NCBI GenBank assembly: GCA_029582165.1 | Contig: CM055871.1 | Coordinates: 26,308,802 to 26,372,801 of the forward strand | Source: Portulaca oleracea | Lineage: Eukaryota > Streptophyta > Magnoliopsida > Caryophyllales > Portulacaceae | Direction: 5' to 3' | DNA length: 64,000 bases | Shown here: one piece after another, positions 25,101 through 34,894 of the stretch | Layout: each line of letters begins with the position of its first letter | Position numbering within the stretch: position 1 is the stretch's first letter | The notes under the pieces: model-generated | Database searches by the model: none | Told to the model about the DNA's origin: nothing | Seen by the model: the letters and a program-made list of their open reading frames with translations, nothing else | Position numbers and translations under genes: made by a program

Positions 25101-27382
25101 AAGTTTAAATTTTACGATTTTGTTGATCCTTTTAGTAAATGAATGTCATCCCCTGGGTGTACTTTCTATACATCTTTTGATTACTTGCAAAAGGAAGCTC
25201 TTTTAATGGCATTGAAAGTCATTCTAGACTGATTGCAATTTCTGTCATGAGGCTGCCACTCACTGACCTTTCATCATAAAATAGTTTACAGCTTCTAAAG
25301 CTCCAGAAAGAAGAAAATTTTATTTCATAATAGTCTTAACTCTTTGTTTCTCGGTGTAACCGGTGCCTGGGCTCCTTTTAACTGGGTTCATTGTTTTTCA
25401 AGGTTGTTAAAGTGGCAGACTTTGGTGTTGCTCGATTTCTACATTTAGAGGGAGTTATGACTGCAGAAACTGGAACATACAGATGGATGGCACCAGAGGT
25501 ATTTTCCCCTTCTCTATTGCCTACGTCGTGGTTACAAAGCTGATTTAACACATCTCTTACTGTGTTACACTATCCTAATTCTTGTATTCTGTTCATGTTG
25601 ACTAATACATGGCTGCTCTGCCCGAGTCATCATCTAATTCTTTTGGCTTTTCTTTTCCTTTTCCTTTTGTTTTTGGAGGGGAAAGGGTGAGGGATGGTGG
25701 GGAGGAATCATCCACAATCCAGATCAAGCTGGAGCAGTATTTTGGATGAAGTTGCCCTTTTTCATTTGAGTGGAATCAGTAGATGTAGATATTTTGGACT
25801 GACCATCAGGATTTGCCTAGATGGGGTTATCATCTATGAAAACCGTTTGACTTCTTATACTTACAGAACACGTGGTTTGCTCCTTGACTGCGTTTTTATT
25901 TGTCATAAAAATGAAGAGGAAGGTTATTATCAGAAAAACATAAAATGAAGAGGAAGAGTTCCATGGGGAACTCCCCAAAATAAATTTAGGTTTCACCATT
26001 AGAGATGGCAAGTCTTTCAACATCACAAACTAAGAAACTAAAATCAAGAAAAGAAAGGCAAAGCTAATTTGAGCTAATACTGAATGTTTGTCTATTCCAA
26101 AAGATCTTAGTGAGCTGTGATGATGAGTCGATACCATATCTGTGCTTTTACCTTTGTCTCTTCTTTTTGTGAAGATTGTGCTTCTCACCTTTTTCCTTAT
26201 TTTTTGTTGGAATGTTTGATAAGGTTATAAATCATCAACCATATGATCAGAAAGCAGATGTATTTAGTTTTGCTATTGTACTATGGGAGCTTTTGACAGC
26301 CAAGGTATATTATCACCTTGCTTCATGTCTGGATTCCCATTGTTTTTAGTAGAGTTGAGCAAATTATGTGGTTCACGGGATACCTTTAAAAATGCCAGCA
26401 TATCTGATGTGCAGGTTCCTTATGATACCATGACTCCACTACAAGCTGCATTGGGTGTGAGAAAGGTATGTGCAAGATCATTTTAGTATATTTTGTTTAG
26501 ACTTGTGCAAAAGTCTTATTATAAATTAAACATACTCTTTTGAGTATTTGTTCGGGAGTTAATTGCATGTAGATGTTGATTTGTTTTATGGCATGAGCTT
26601 GTGCAAATGAAAAAAGTCGATGTTTAAAAAACTTGAAATTCTAAACTGCGATTGATATAGTAATATATGGGTAGCATTTAAAAGTTTTTCGCATTTTCTG
26701 GAATAAAACCATTTTTGTGTTGATACACCATGGTCCATGGATGAGCAGAATTGATCTTCATCCTGCTTTGCTATCCTAGAGTTGTTGAAACATGCGTGTT
26801 TTACACCGTAGTGATTGCCACCATTAGGTTAGCTCTTACATTAATCTAATCCTGAATGGTTCTCAACTGGTTATACTCGATGAGCAACATTTTCAGAAAT
26901 CCAAGTTCTCGTTTCTCGTTCTATATGCTTGAATGATCTCTTGGTAGGGTACAAGTAAGAGTTCTTAGAGATTTCTAAGCTGATCCCAACTCTGTTAGTG
27001 TCTGTAGTTTCAGTTTTGATGTTTTCTTACATCCCAGGGACTCCGACCAGAGGTTCCAGAGAACACCCACCCAAAGCTGTTGGATTTGATGCAAAGGTGT
27101 TGGGAGGCAGATCCTAGCAAGAGACCTCCCTTTTCTGTTATAAGAGTAGAACTTCAAGATCTGATAAAGGAAGTTAAGGTAAACACCCTATAAGCCAAAT
27201 AAATTATTAGTCATCCGTGTATTCATATATAGTCATCACAAATGTTTTACGATAAATTTTTGGTGAGACGGTCTTACATAAGGATTACTGTTTTCGTCTG
27301 CTCCCTTTGAGTTTCTCCTTATTTCACAAATTAGACTCCCAAAATCCTGCAGGAGACTTCGACCTCAACAAGCAGCGACTAA
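6710..27382 (+). CDS. ACT-domain Raf-like Ser/Thr/Tyr protein kinase, STY8/STY17/STY46 family, 16 exons
   Basis: Members of this plant family are cytosolic dual-specificity kinases; in Arabidopsis they phosphorylate transit peptides of chloroplast precursor proteins, and the ACT domain regulates them. Exons read from the sequence: 6710-6909, 7664-7778, 9812-9909, 10066-10152, 11503-11575, 12625-12735, 14493-14543, 17426-17571, 17679-17786, 18409-18482, 19654-19829, 25403-25498, 26224-26304, 26415-26465, 27038-27178, 27353-27382. All junctions are GT-AG, phases agree throughout, and the total of 1638 nt gives 545 residues plus stop, the normal family length. Domains: conserved N-terminal region (about 30-105), ACT domain (about 174-250), kinase domain (about 279-535). 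6710 is the first ATG in frame. All catalytic residues are present, so I judge the gene functional. Family assignment is firm; which member it is orthologous to cannot be told from the sequence alone. Confidence 0.93.
6946..7066. mobile_element. Small palindromic MITE in intron 1
   Basis: The left arm gtgcacctggagcatgt and the right arm gcacatgctccaggtgcatg are inverted repeats bordered by AT-rich ends. The arms resemble the terminal repeats of the large element at 30620-32532 (tgtgctcctggagcacatg), and the interior contains attgttcact, that element's signature motif. I infer a deletion derivative of the same family. Confidence 0.65.
7365..7730 (+). repeat. Tandem duplication including exon 2
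   Basis: Copy 1 (7365-7543) and copy 2 (7544-7730) align over their length, starting at a(a)tgtacttcgttg and running through the acceptor into exon 2. Copy 2 carries the working exon 2; the unit is about 180-190 bp with small indels. Confidence 0.85.
7471..7542 (+). pseudogene. Decayed extra copy of kinase exon 2
   Basis: An acceptor-like ccacag is followed by a reading that matches the start of exon 2 ([10 protein letters not shown]) but meets a TGA where exon 2 has the CGA of H-R-K-L, and the similarity then ends before any donor. It looks like a dead by-product of the tandem duplication. Mis-splicing into it would truncate the protein. Confidence 0.7.
7779..12624. other. Introns 2-5 of the kinase gene
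   Basis: Apart from exons 3-5 this stretch holds no gene. Intron 2 (7779-9811) is low-complexity AT/T-rich text. Intron 4 (10153-11502) has a short aaacctaaacctaaacc run near 10843. No transposon ends were recognised. Confidence 0.5.
11503..14543 (+). CDS. STY-like kinase, exons 5-7: ACT domain
   Basis: Exon 5 ends with [16 protein letters not shown] and exon 6 gives [34 protein letters not shown], split here by hyphens; together these form an ACT small-molecule-binding fold (residues about 174-230). The G-L-N-I-x-E-A-H turn is a family hallmark. Exon 7 adds the last helix ([12 protein letters not shown]). The ligand is not evident. Intron 6 is swollen by a 600 bp tandem duplication and intron 7 by a Stowaway MITE. 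Confidence 0.9.
12989..13153. mobile_element. 165 bp MITE-like element, copy 1
   Basis: It starts caaggttgttagaatcggga and ends with a diverged inverted version, agaatcgagatttttataacttg. The imperfect TIR is about 25 bp. Two other copies lie at 13596-13760 and 53705-53870. Confidence 0.65.
13596..13760. mobile_element. 165 bp MITE-like element, copy 2
   Basis: Same ends as copy 1 (caaggttgtta and taataacttg). It arose with the 600 bp duplication and not by independent insertion, because the flanks match as well. Confidence 0.65.
13945..17425. other. Rest of intron 6, and intron 7
   Basis: No gene apart from exon 7 (14493-14543). It holds a Stowaway MITE (15308-15543) and a homopolymer of 16 G at about 16083-16098. 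The small open frames here lack family features. Confidence 0.5.
15308..15543. mobile_element. Stowaway MITE in intron 7
   Basis: A 236 bp element with TIRs ctccctccgttc and acggaggtag, flanked by TA. It is the same family as the nested element at 5763-5997, with similar internal text (tcatttacgattttcagtg and tttcctaggcaacag). Confidence 0.9.
17426..27178 (+). CDS. STY-like kinase, exons 8-15: catalytic domain
   Basis: Exon 8 opens with a Ser/His-rich linker, then W-E-I-D (273-276) and the Gly-rich loop S-G-S-C-G (288-292). Exon 9 has V-A-I-K with the ATP-binding Lys307 and the alpha-C Glu325. Exon 11 has the catalytic loop H-R-D-L-K-T-A-N (399-406); exon 12 has D-F-G (419-421) and the activation segment ending G-T-Y-R-W-M-A-P-E (437-445). 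Exons 13-15 supply the C-lobe ([13 protein letters not shown] and [11 protein letters not shown]). The Gly-rich loop lacks the first Gly of GxGxxG, which is also usual in this subfamily. Intron 11 (19830-25402) contains an antisense copia derivative. Confidence 0.93.
17787..19653. other. Introns 9 and 10
   Basis: Non-coding except exon 10. A perfect 40 bp tandem pair lies at 18901-18940 and 18941-18980. A G tract lies near 17857-17868, and a C tract in intron 8 near 17605-17632. Confidence 0.6.
19284..19345 (-). repeat. Possible SINE 3' fragment
   Basis: The text caacaacgcccagtgggtcc followed by atatgtggggtct resembles the 3' part of common plant SINEs that end in TTG repeats, read here in reverse. 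There is no pol III box or target duplication, so the call is tentative. Confidence 0.35.
19830..21965. other. Intron 11, part before the copia insertion
   Basis: Unique AT-rich intron sequence. No gene or element recognised. Confidence 0.5.
21966..22622 (-). repeat. 3' LTR of the intronic copia element
   Basis: It pairs with 24222-24870. The two agree closely except in a GC-rich segment at 22405-22545, where this copy has sequence such as gcgctcgcaatggaaaaacg and the other has repeats of ggcgctggcagcg. Confidence 0.9.
22821..24169 (-). pseudogene. Copia gag-protease fragment, frameshifted
   Basis: Gag starts at the ATG complementary to 24167-24169, near the PBS. A one-base frame break near 24005 separates the N-terminal gag part from the rest. 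The long second frame carries the UBN2-type gag domain, an Arg/Ser-rich segment, a CCHC knuckle ([14 protein letters not shown]) and the protease motif W-V-I-D-S-G-A-S, followed by the start of the region before integrase (S-L-V-S-V-S-Q-L). The coding region then ends in unrelated residues with no integrase core. It is a plant copia derivative and not a host gene. Confidence 0.9.
24208..24219 (-). other. Primer-binding site of the copia element
   Basis: On the minus strand it reads tggtatcagagc, complementary to the 3' end of initiator tRNA-Met, the usual copia primer. It sits two bases from the LTR. Confidence 0.9.
24222..24870 (-). repeat. 5' LTR of the intronic copia element
   Basis: It contains several near-copies of ggcgctggcagcg between 24675 and 24800. 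A related motif (gggcgctgccagcg) also occurs in the unrelated-looking LTR at 45211-45830. Confidence 0.9.
24871..25402. other. Intron 11, part after the copia insertion
   Basis: No gene recognised. It leads into the acceptor of exon 12 at 25401-25402. Confidence 0.5.
27185..27300. repeat. MITE fragment filling intron 15
   Basis: It matches the right half of the elements at 1425-1530 and 29445-29551 in the same order, ending with gagacggtcttacataagga. It begins only a few bases after the exon 15 donor and takes up about two thirds of this 174 bp intron. Confidence 0.7.
27353..27382 (+). CDS. STY-like kinase, exon 16: short C-terminal tail
   Basis: After the donor at 27179 an acceptor at 27351-27352 (cctgcag) gives nine residues (E-T-S-T-S-T-S-S-D) and a TAA. 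If intron 15 is retained instead, the frame stops after four residues (V-N-T-L). The tail is much shorter and less basic than the Lys-rich tails of the Arabidopsis proteins. The intron in between is largely a MITE fragment, so this ending may be recent. Confidence 0.6.
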   Translation, partial: ETSTSTSSD

Positions 27383-28853
27383 CTATTGTGCATTGTCTGC
27401 CTACGTTATGTGCAATTTGGATTGTAGAGACAGCCATTTCAACGCATTATGACAGAGGCTTTCCCCCCTCTTTTTTTGGGTTTTTCTCTTCACGGAGAAG
27501 AGAAGAGAGTGGCTTGACACGTTTTGAAACGACGTACAGATACAGTCTTACACGGTTGATGACAGAATAGGAAATTAAAATTTGAATGTAAAAATGGCTA
27601 CCACAGTAAAACGACTTTTTTGAGTTTTTGTTGTAAAGAATACCCTTCATCCCACGAAAGAATGTGAGCCCTTCTCAGAATTATGTGATGATATCCAAGT
27701 GTTTCTTTGCTTGTGCAAGGGTGGTTTTGAACTGAACATGGATAAGTTGAAACTATATGGCTGAAAAGACATTGAATTTGCAGGAACATGTTAAGGCCTC
27801 AGTCAGAGATGTTAAAGTACACAATGCAACTATACTGTATATTCTTCCATTGGATTGACCTTTGGATGTCCACTTGAGAAGTTGGCAATCTACATTTTAG
27901 TTCTGCAGTTATGCTCTTGTATATCCAAAACTATTAATGGCTCAAGTACATATAAGGAACAACTATACAACTACTTGCACTTGTATACCGGCACTAGCTT
28001 TCATATGTGGGTATAACCGGTGTTATTTGGGTATAGTAAAAGTTTAAATTATGACCTATTTCATATACATATGCAAATTAACAGGTTATATTCGAGTATT
28101 TTAGCTACTATTTTGGGTACTGATGTGTGGGCAGCAAACTTGAATTATACAAACAGGGTATACATTAGGAGAATAAGAGGAAAGAACATACAAACACGAA
28201 TTCACACACCCAACGTGAAGTCATGCACGAAACTAGAAAAAAAATCATCACGGTCATACTATGGTATTCCATTACCGAGATAAGATGGAAGAACACCTAA
28301 CATATACACTTGAATTCAACAAACAAAAATATTAATCACATATAAATATGAATTTAGCAAAAATACAAATCGTATCGCACAGATGTAATTGAAATTGCTA
28401 GAACAAGTAAAAATAGAGATTCTGCACTGACCTGACACATACCTGTTTCCCCTAATACCTGACCCTTGCCCATTTTTTTGTTTCAAAATTTTAACTACCC
28501 AAGCCCTCTTTTTTGAGTCGGATAGAGAAAGATACCCGCGAGTTCGGATTTTATCGCCATCCCTAAGCTCTCGTCGTTTGAACAATTATAAAACCATCCT
28601 TTTGAGCTAAGGCATACCCACGCACAGGCAAAGGAAAGATGATGGTTTGGCGAAGATCCTCCCCCTCCACTCAATTCAATTGAATACAGGATTTGAACTA
28701 GGTACAATAAATCCGGTTATTTTGTCCAAATTTTCACTTTGACCCATTTGAACAAAATTCAAACTCAATATTTCTCTTATATCTTACAAACATAAATAAA
28801 TAAATAAATTAATTAATAAATAACCTTGTAGTTTATCTCAAAGGCATATTTAC
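27383..28853. other. 3' UTR and downstream of the kinase gene, then intergenic
   Basis: The 3' UTR presumably starts at 27383; I cannot place a poly(A) site with confidence. The rest is AT-rich with no recognised gene. Confidence 0.45.
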
Positions 28854-29551
28854 ATCGTGAATTCTAATATGAGACCGTTCATTCAACTTTCCATGAGATA
28901 GATTACTTACGGATTAACCTTTTTTTTTAATATTTTACCATGTCTAATGAGTGATATTAAAATGATTTTTTAATATGAATGTGACTAATAACTTATCATC
29001 GTGAATTCTAATATGAGACCGTTCATTCAACTTTCCATGAGATAGATTACTTACGGATTAACCTTTTTTTTAATATTTTACCATGCCTAATGAGTGATAT
29101 TAAAATGATTTTTTAATATGAATGTGACTAATAACTTATCATCGTGAATTCTAATATGAGACCGTTCATTCAACTTTCCATGAGATAGATTACTTACGGA
29201 TTAACCTTTTTTTTAATATTTTACCATGCCTAATGAGTGATATTAAAATGATTTTTTTAATATGAATGTGACTAATAACTTATCATCGTGAATTCTAGTA
29301 TGAGACTGTTCATTCAACTTTCCATGAGATAGATTACTTACAAATTAACCTTTTTTTTAATATTTTACCATGCCTAATGAGTGATATTCAAATAATTTTT
29401 TTAATATGAATATGACTAATAATTTATCAAGGAATCACTTTTATCAGTCACCCAAAATAAATTTTTAATCACCCTATATTCATAAAAAAATCATCACAAA
29501 GTTACGTATTTTACAATAAATTTATGGTAAGATGTCTCACATAATACTTAT
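28854..29551. repeat. MITE-like element with an internal 4 x 144 bp tandem array
   Basis: The phrase atcgtgaattcta starts at 28854, 28998, 29141 and 29285, a spacing of 143-144 bp. The last unit runs to about 29428 and is followed by the conserved right half of the family seen at 1425-1530 and 27185-27300. The first three units are nearly identical; the fourth has more changes. Confidence 0.88.
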
Positions 29552-30619
29552 AGTGTATTTACGCAAGATTTTCTTTAAATTTCAAAGTGAGATGAAATCA
29601 AGTAAGAATATCATTTTAAAGACTTAGTTTGATCATTGATGGTATGGCAGCCACATTACTACCACAGTTTGGATAAACAGGCAAATAAAGCTTTGTGAGT
29701 TTGTCTCCATTGTTGTGGTGGCCATTCGTGGAAGCAGACACGATGCTCAAACACAACATGAGCAACTGCCGCTTTTGGGAAGTTCCTTGTGTATCAATTA
29801 ACAAAGAGTTGGTACAATTATGGGTTACCTTGTTTATTTGCAAAGGTCTGTCATGGGGGATGTTCCTCTATGAATGCTCCCGGTTCTTTTTCCAATTTTA
29901 GGTAGGAGAGTTCGTACAGTCACTATTTTTGGTTAGATTAATTTAAGGTGAAAGAACCCTTGAAGAAGGTTGATTGAGGTGGTTGGCTAAAATTAAGTCA
30001 ATGCTACAAAACTTAACATACAAGTCAGTCAACGTTCTTGACAATTAGCATAGCTAAGGATAAGGTATAAAAACGAAATATAAATGACGAAAATAAAAGA
30101 AGATAATACGAGAATTTAACCAATGTTCACTCTTCTAAATAGGATTATGTCACCGGACCTAAACTTCTCTTCGCTTAGGCTTTCGAACCACTTCACTTCT
30201 TGTTCACTTAAGAAGTACAACTAGACCCTCAATCTCGGCTCCCTTGATTACCTTTAAGGCAAGCTTACAAAAAAAACTTATATACTGAAACTTACAGAAC
30301 AAGCTTACAGAACAAGCCCATTAGCCCCTTGAAGTTGCTACACCTCTTGTTGACATAGGTAGACTGAAACTTATATACTCCTATAATCAAGCAACCATCC
30401 CTTAATGAGTCTATTATAGAAGTTAAAGCACAATACTCACCATTGGGATGATTTAAAGTTTGTGCATAGAAGACACAATACTTACCATTAGGATGATTTA
30501 AAGTTTGTGCTATCGTAACTAGAACTGAAAAAACTAACCCGGGACTTGAGTCGAAAAACTGAACCCGAACTTGACACTCGTATGGATGACTCGATCTTGA
30601 TCCGAACCAGAAGAAACCT
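29552..30619. other. Intergenic sequence
   Basis: No gene supported. Open frames on both strands at 29616-29901 do not resemble a family I know. A 50 bp phrase with gatgatttaaagtttgtgc is duplicated at about 30419-30468 and 30469-30515. Confidence 0.4.
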
Positions 30620-32532
30620 AATATATATTATGTGCTCCTGGAGCACATGCTCCAAGAGCTGACATGGCGTTTCATTTTCCAGGATGGCTTAGGGTTTTAT
30701 ATTTTTCAACAAAAATTAAAAAACAAAACCGTCTAATCCACGTCTCAGGCTCTCAGCCCCAGCTGCATAAGTAAAACCCTCCATTCTAAATGTCTTCTCT
30801 CTTCTCCTCCTCTTAACCACCTACTGGTAACATGACCGCCGACAAGTCTACCGCCCCCCAAACTCAGTCGTTCTATCGCTTGTTCTTCTTCTCAGGGAAT
30901 CACTTGTTCTTCTTCTCAGATCTGTAACCATTATGATCTTTTCCAAACTCAGTCGTTCTATCATTCGTTCTTCTTGTTCTAGGGTAAACATTTTTATTTG
31001 CCTAATCTCTCTATTTGTTGCTCCACAAATCCTTTTACGCTTAATTTGATGGTATTTTTGATGCCGGAATATCATCAATGGTTGTTACAATGGGAGGTCA
31101 GCGACTGTGGTAGATGAAGCGTTAATGATTGTTTCATCTGCTAATCATGCTGTTACTCACTCAAATGTTTATTTAGGGTTTCTGAGAAGGTATTTGGCTT
31201 CAATTGGGCCTCTTAGGAAGGATGTTTTATCCGACTTGAATTATGTGCTCAACCCCATACAACAGTTTTCTTCAGGAAGATGTGAAGCTTCCACCATGGA
31301 AGAATTCTGTGGTCTATGATGTGCTTCATCGATCGGAGTTCTATCCTTAATTGGGTCTTTGGCATATTGATGTTGTGGAGATTGTTGGCATCCTTTGAAT
31401 CATCATCATGATGAAGAAAAAGTTGAGACACAAAAGCCAGATCATCATCGTCATCATCATCATCACCATCGTGATCGTGATCGTCATCATATCATGATAC
31501 AAATGAGATCAAAGCTACTGAATTCGGGTTTGACAGGAGCTTTCTCAAGTGAAATGTCATTGTTCACTAATAGATTTAGATTGTTCACTAGATGTGTTTT
31601 GATTGTTCATCAGATAATTAATGATTGTTCACTAGAAATTTTTCCTCGCAATTGAAGGCAGTCATCTATTCCCTCAAACTTGAATTGAAACTGCCATATA
31701 TTTTGATTTTTGATTTTTTTTAATTTTTTGTGAAAGCAAAATTTAAAGAAATCTATAGTATATTAGTATGTCGTTCTTTTTTGTTCAATACTTGTAATGA
31801 CATGAACAAACATATCACTCCATTGTAATAGTACGAAGTTTATTTGATCATTCAAATGTGTCTCCCTTGTTATTTTAGTAATGCATAATTGGTTCACATT
31901 GTGTCAACATTGTTTACAATGTATGTGTCAACATTGTTTACTAAGTAATGCATAATTGGTTCACAAGATTGGTCATCATTGTTCATTGCATTAGGCATCA
32001 TTGTTCACCGCATTTCTTAGCGCTGTCCACTACAATACTCAACATTATTCACTGCATTAGACATCATTGTTCACTATAACACTCAACATTGTGCACTTAA
32101 GTATTGTTATTGTTCACTGTATTACTCATAATTATTCACTAACTTGAAAACTATTGTACACTATTGCGAAGTTATCTCAACTCATAACTTAAGTATGGTT
32201 ATTGTTCACTGCATCTGACATCATTGTTCACTGCATCAGATATCATTGTTCACTATAGCACTGTATACTTAAATATGGTTATTGTTCACAGTATTACTCA
32301 TAATTATTCACTAATTTGAAAACTATTGTGCGATATTACTCAGTAGTGATTTTGAATGGTGAATAATGATGTTACAATCAATGAACAATTGAATTTCTGG
32401 AAATCATGCGATGGAATTCTGTAATGTAACCGCCATCTCAACTACTGTATTTACAAATAAAATAAAATAAAAATGACCTGGCTGCCATGTCACCTCGTGG
32501 AGCACATGCTCCGGGAGCATACAATAATTTGC
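30620..32532. mobile_element. Mutator-like TIR element, 1.9 kb, with motif array
   Basis: The ends are inverted repeats: left atatattatgtgctcctgga and onward to agctgacatgg, right (reverse strand) attgtatgctcccggagcat and onward to aggtgacatgg. It is flanked by a perfect direct repeat cagaagaaacct at 30608-30619 and 32533-32544; a 12 bp match is close to the 9-11 bp expected for Mutator elements. The interior has no transposase. It holds short open frames of unknown origin (31107-31319 and a His-rich one at 31395-31655), which may be captured gene pieces, and an array of attgttcact motifs from 31555 to 32340. Confidence 0.8.
31107..31655 (+). pseudogene. Possible captured gene fragments inside the Mutator-like element
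   Basis: The first frame (31107-31319) reads like ordinary protein (V-Y-L-G-F-L-R-R-Y-L-A-S-I-G-P-L). A second frame gives a His/Asp/Arg-rich stretch encoded by catcat-type repeats at about 31440-31490. I recognise neither. Pack-MULE style capture is an inference from position only. Confidence 0.3.
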
Positions 32533-32544
32533 AGAAGAAACCTG

Positions 32545-33250
32545 AAACCAAAATGATTTGAACCGTAACCTAAAAAGTGACCCGATTAAGATCCACACCC
32601 AAATGACCCCAAATCAAACCAAAGCCCCAATGGGAAGAACTTCACTCGAAGTCAGCTCGAACCCAAAATCGTACCTCAACCAAATTGAAATTGGGTGACA
32701 TGACATTATCGGGAACCGATCTTGAACCGAACTGATTCACCCAATTTCCAGGTCTAAATTCACAACCACTAACATGGAGTCACCAATCTAGAGCTTGACA
32801 AGTTGTAAGATCGAGCACCATTACTAGTGTTTATCAAAATTGGGCTAATACCCATCCCCCTTGATGATTTAGTCACTAAGTCCCTATTCAATTTCTTAGT
32901 CAAGGAATTAGTGGGGTTCTCACTTGAAGACACATAACCAATGGTAACTACCCCATCCTTAATGATTGAGGTGTGTATGCAAATCTAAGTCCAATGTGCC
33001 TTGACTTACTATTGTAGATGTGATCATACACCTTAGCTAGAGTACACTTGCTATCAAAATGTGTTCAAATTGGTGCCGTAGGCTCATGCCAAATGGGTAA
33101 CTCCAACATCAAATCCCGAAGCAATTGCGCTTCCTTACAAGTAGTGACTAATGCCACTAAATCAAATGCCATGGTGGAATATGCAATATTGTAACTTTAT
33201 TTCTTGGAAGCCCAAGACACAAGACCACCACAAGCATGAGAAGTCAACCC
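32545..33250. other. Intergenic sequence and eroded copia 3' region
   Basis: No gene. The right part probably includes the 3' end of the minus-strand copia element, but I could not find its 3' LTR. Confidence 0.35.
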
Positions 33251-33318
33251 ATGGTTGAGGAATAGTCCTTCTTATTATCGGTCCAATGAGCACCCGAGTA
33301 CCCCTCCGAAATCGAGGG

Positions 33319-34260
33319 TTATCCTGAATAGTGTAAGACACAGGGTAGGATTTTCTGAAGGTATCTCAATACCGTTTGAATAACAGGCCAGTGGTACTTA
33401 TTAGGATTACTAGTGTACCTACTTAACTTGCCTATTGTAAAAGTAGCATCATACCTTGTACATGTCATGGTATACATCAAAATACCAATGACCGTGGCAT
33501 AATCTTTTTGTGAAACCACCCTTCCTTCATTCTTAAACAAATGAAAGCTAGAATTGAAAAGTTATAAAATCGGAGTAAGATCCTTACATTTGAACTTCTC
33601 CAACATCTTTTCGATATGATGGAAATATGAAAGACTATTACCGTCATTATCTCTAATGATATTAAATCACATCCCCCACCTCATCAATGTCTTTCATAGC
33701 AAACTCTGATCAGAGAAATTCTTAGTTTTCTCAACTTGTTTTATGTCAGTCCCAAAGATCAACATAAAATTATGACTCCCTTTCCATTTTCAAACTTATG
33801 GTACCAACACTTATCAATTCATTGATGACAAAACCAAAGAAAGCACTACTTCATCAAACTTTTGATGCCATGGCTTAGAAGCTTGTTTTAAACCACACAA
33901 AAACCTAACCAATTTGCATACTTCTTTTCTTGACCCTTGACAACAAAACTTTCAGTTGACTTATATACATCTCTTCCTCTAATTCACTATTTATAAAAAC
34001 AATCTTAACATCCATTTGGTGAATTACAAGCTTGAAAATAGAGGCTAACGTTATTAGAACTCTTATAGCAGTTACCCTAGCTACACGTGCATAGGTATCA
34101 AAGTAATCTATACCATGTCTTTGTTTAAAGCTTCTAACAACAAATTGGGCTTTATACCTCTTTATGATACCATCTATATTCCTTTTCCTTTGGAAGATCC
34201 ATTTAAAAGTAATGGGTTTACTACTCGATGGAGGATCCTCAAGGATCTAAGTATTCTTTT
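33319..34260 (-). pseudogene. Copia reverse transcriptase and RNase H remnant
   Basis: The frame at 33319-33540 contains the copia RNase H-linker signature (G-I-L-M-Y-T-M-T-C-T-R-Y-D and later H-W-P-V-I). The minus strand near 34000-34260 keeps eroded RT text such as K-W-I-F and D-V-K. Frames are broken throughout. Confidence 0.75.
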
Positions 34261-34894
34261 CTATAATTAAATCTATATCTTCTTTTATGTCCCCTTCCAA
34301 AAGGTGGCATCTTATGATTCCATTGCCTCACTAAAGTCCTAGGATCACAATCTATACAATGGAAAAAAGAGATTTTCCTGCAAATCTTATCCCTAGTCCC
34401 CTATACTAAGTAGAGATGAAAATCATCTCCAAATTATTTCTCTTTTCTAAGACTTCTTCTAGGTTAACATTTTCATGATGATCACTTGTTGACTTGGAAC
34501 CATGTCATGAGAGACATATTTGGGTCCTGCTATTGAATGGAACCATTGCTCATCAAAGAGGTATCAATAACTTCTATAACAGTATTCACCGTCACAAAGT
34601 CATTAGGTTCAATCACCATGAGCCTATATGCCTTACTATCTTGAACATAATCAAGTAATATACATTCAACCCCCTTTTTACCCAACTTTCTTTTCTTAGG
34701 TTCGGGCACCTTAAAAATTGCCTTACACTCGCAAATCCTTAAGTGACTTTAATTTGGTTTGTGTTTATTCCGATTCATAAGGGGTTTTAGAGTTTATTTT
34801 AGAAGGAATTCTATTTTGGATATAGCAAGCAATGAGTATTACTTCTCCCCAAAACCCCTAACCTAAACTCGAATTAGAAAGCATAACATGAACC

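Noticed and set aside
31395..31655. His-rich protein gene
   Set aside because: The His run comes from cat-type trinucleotide repeats inside a transposon; no promoter or homologous domain seen.
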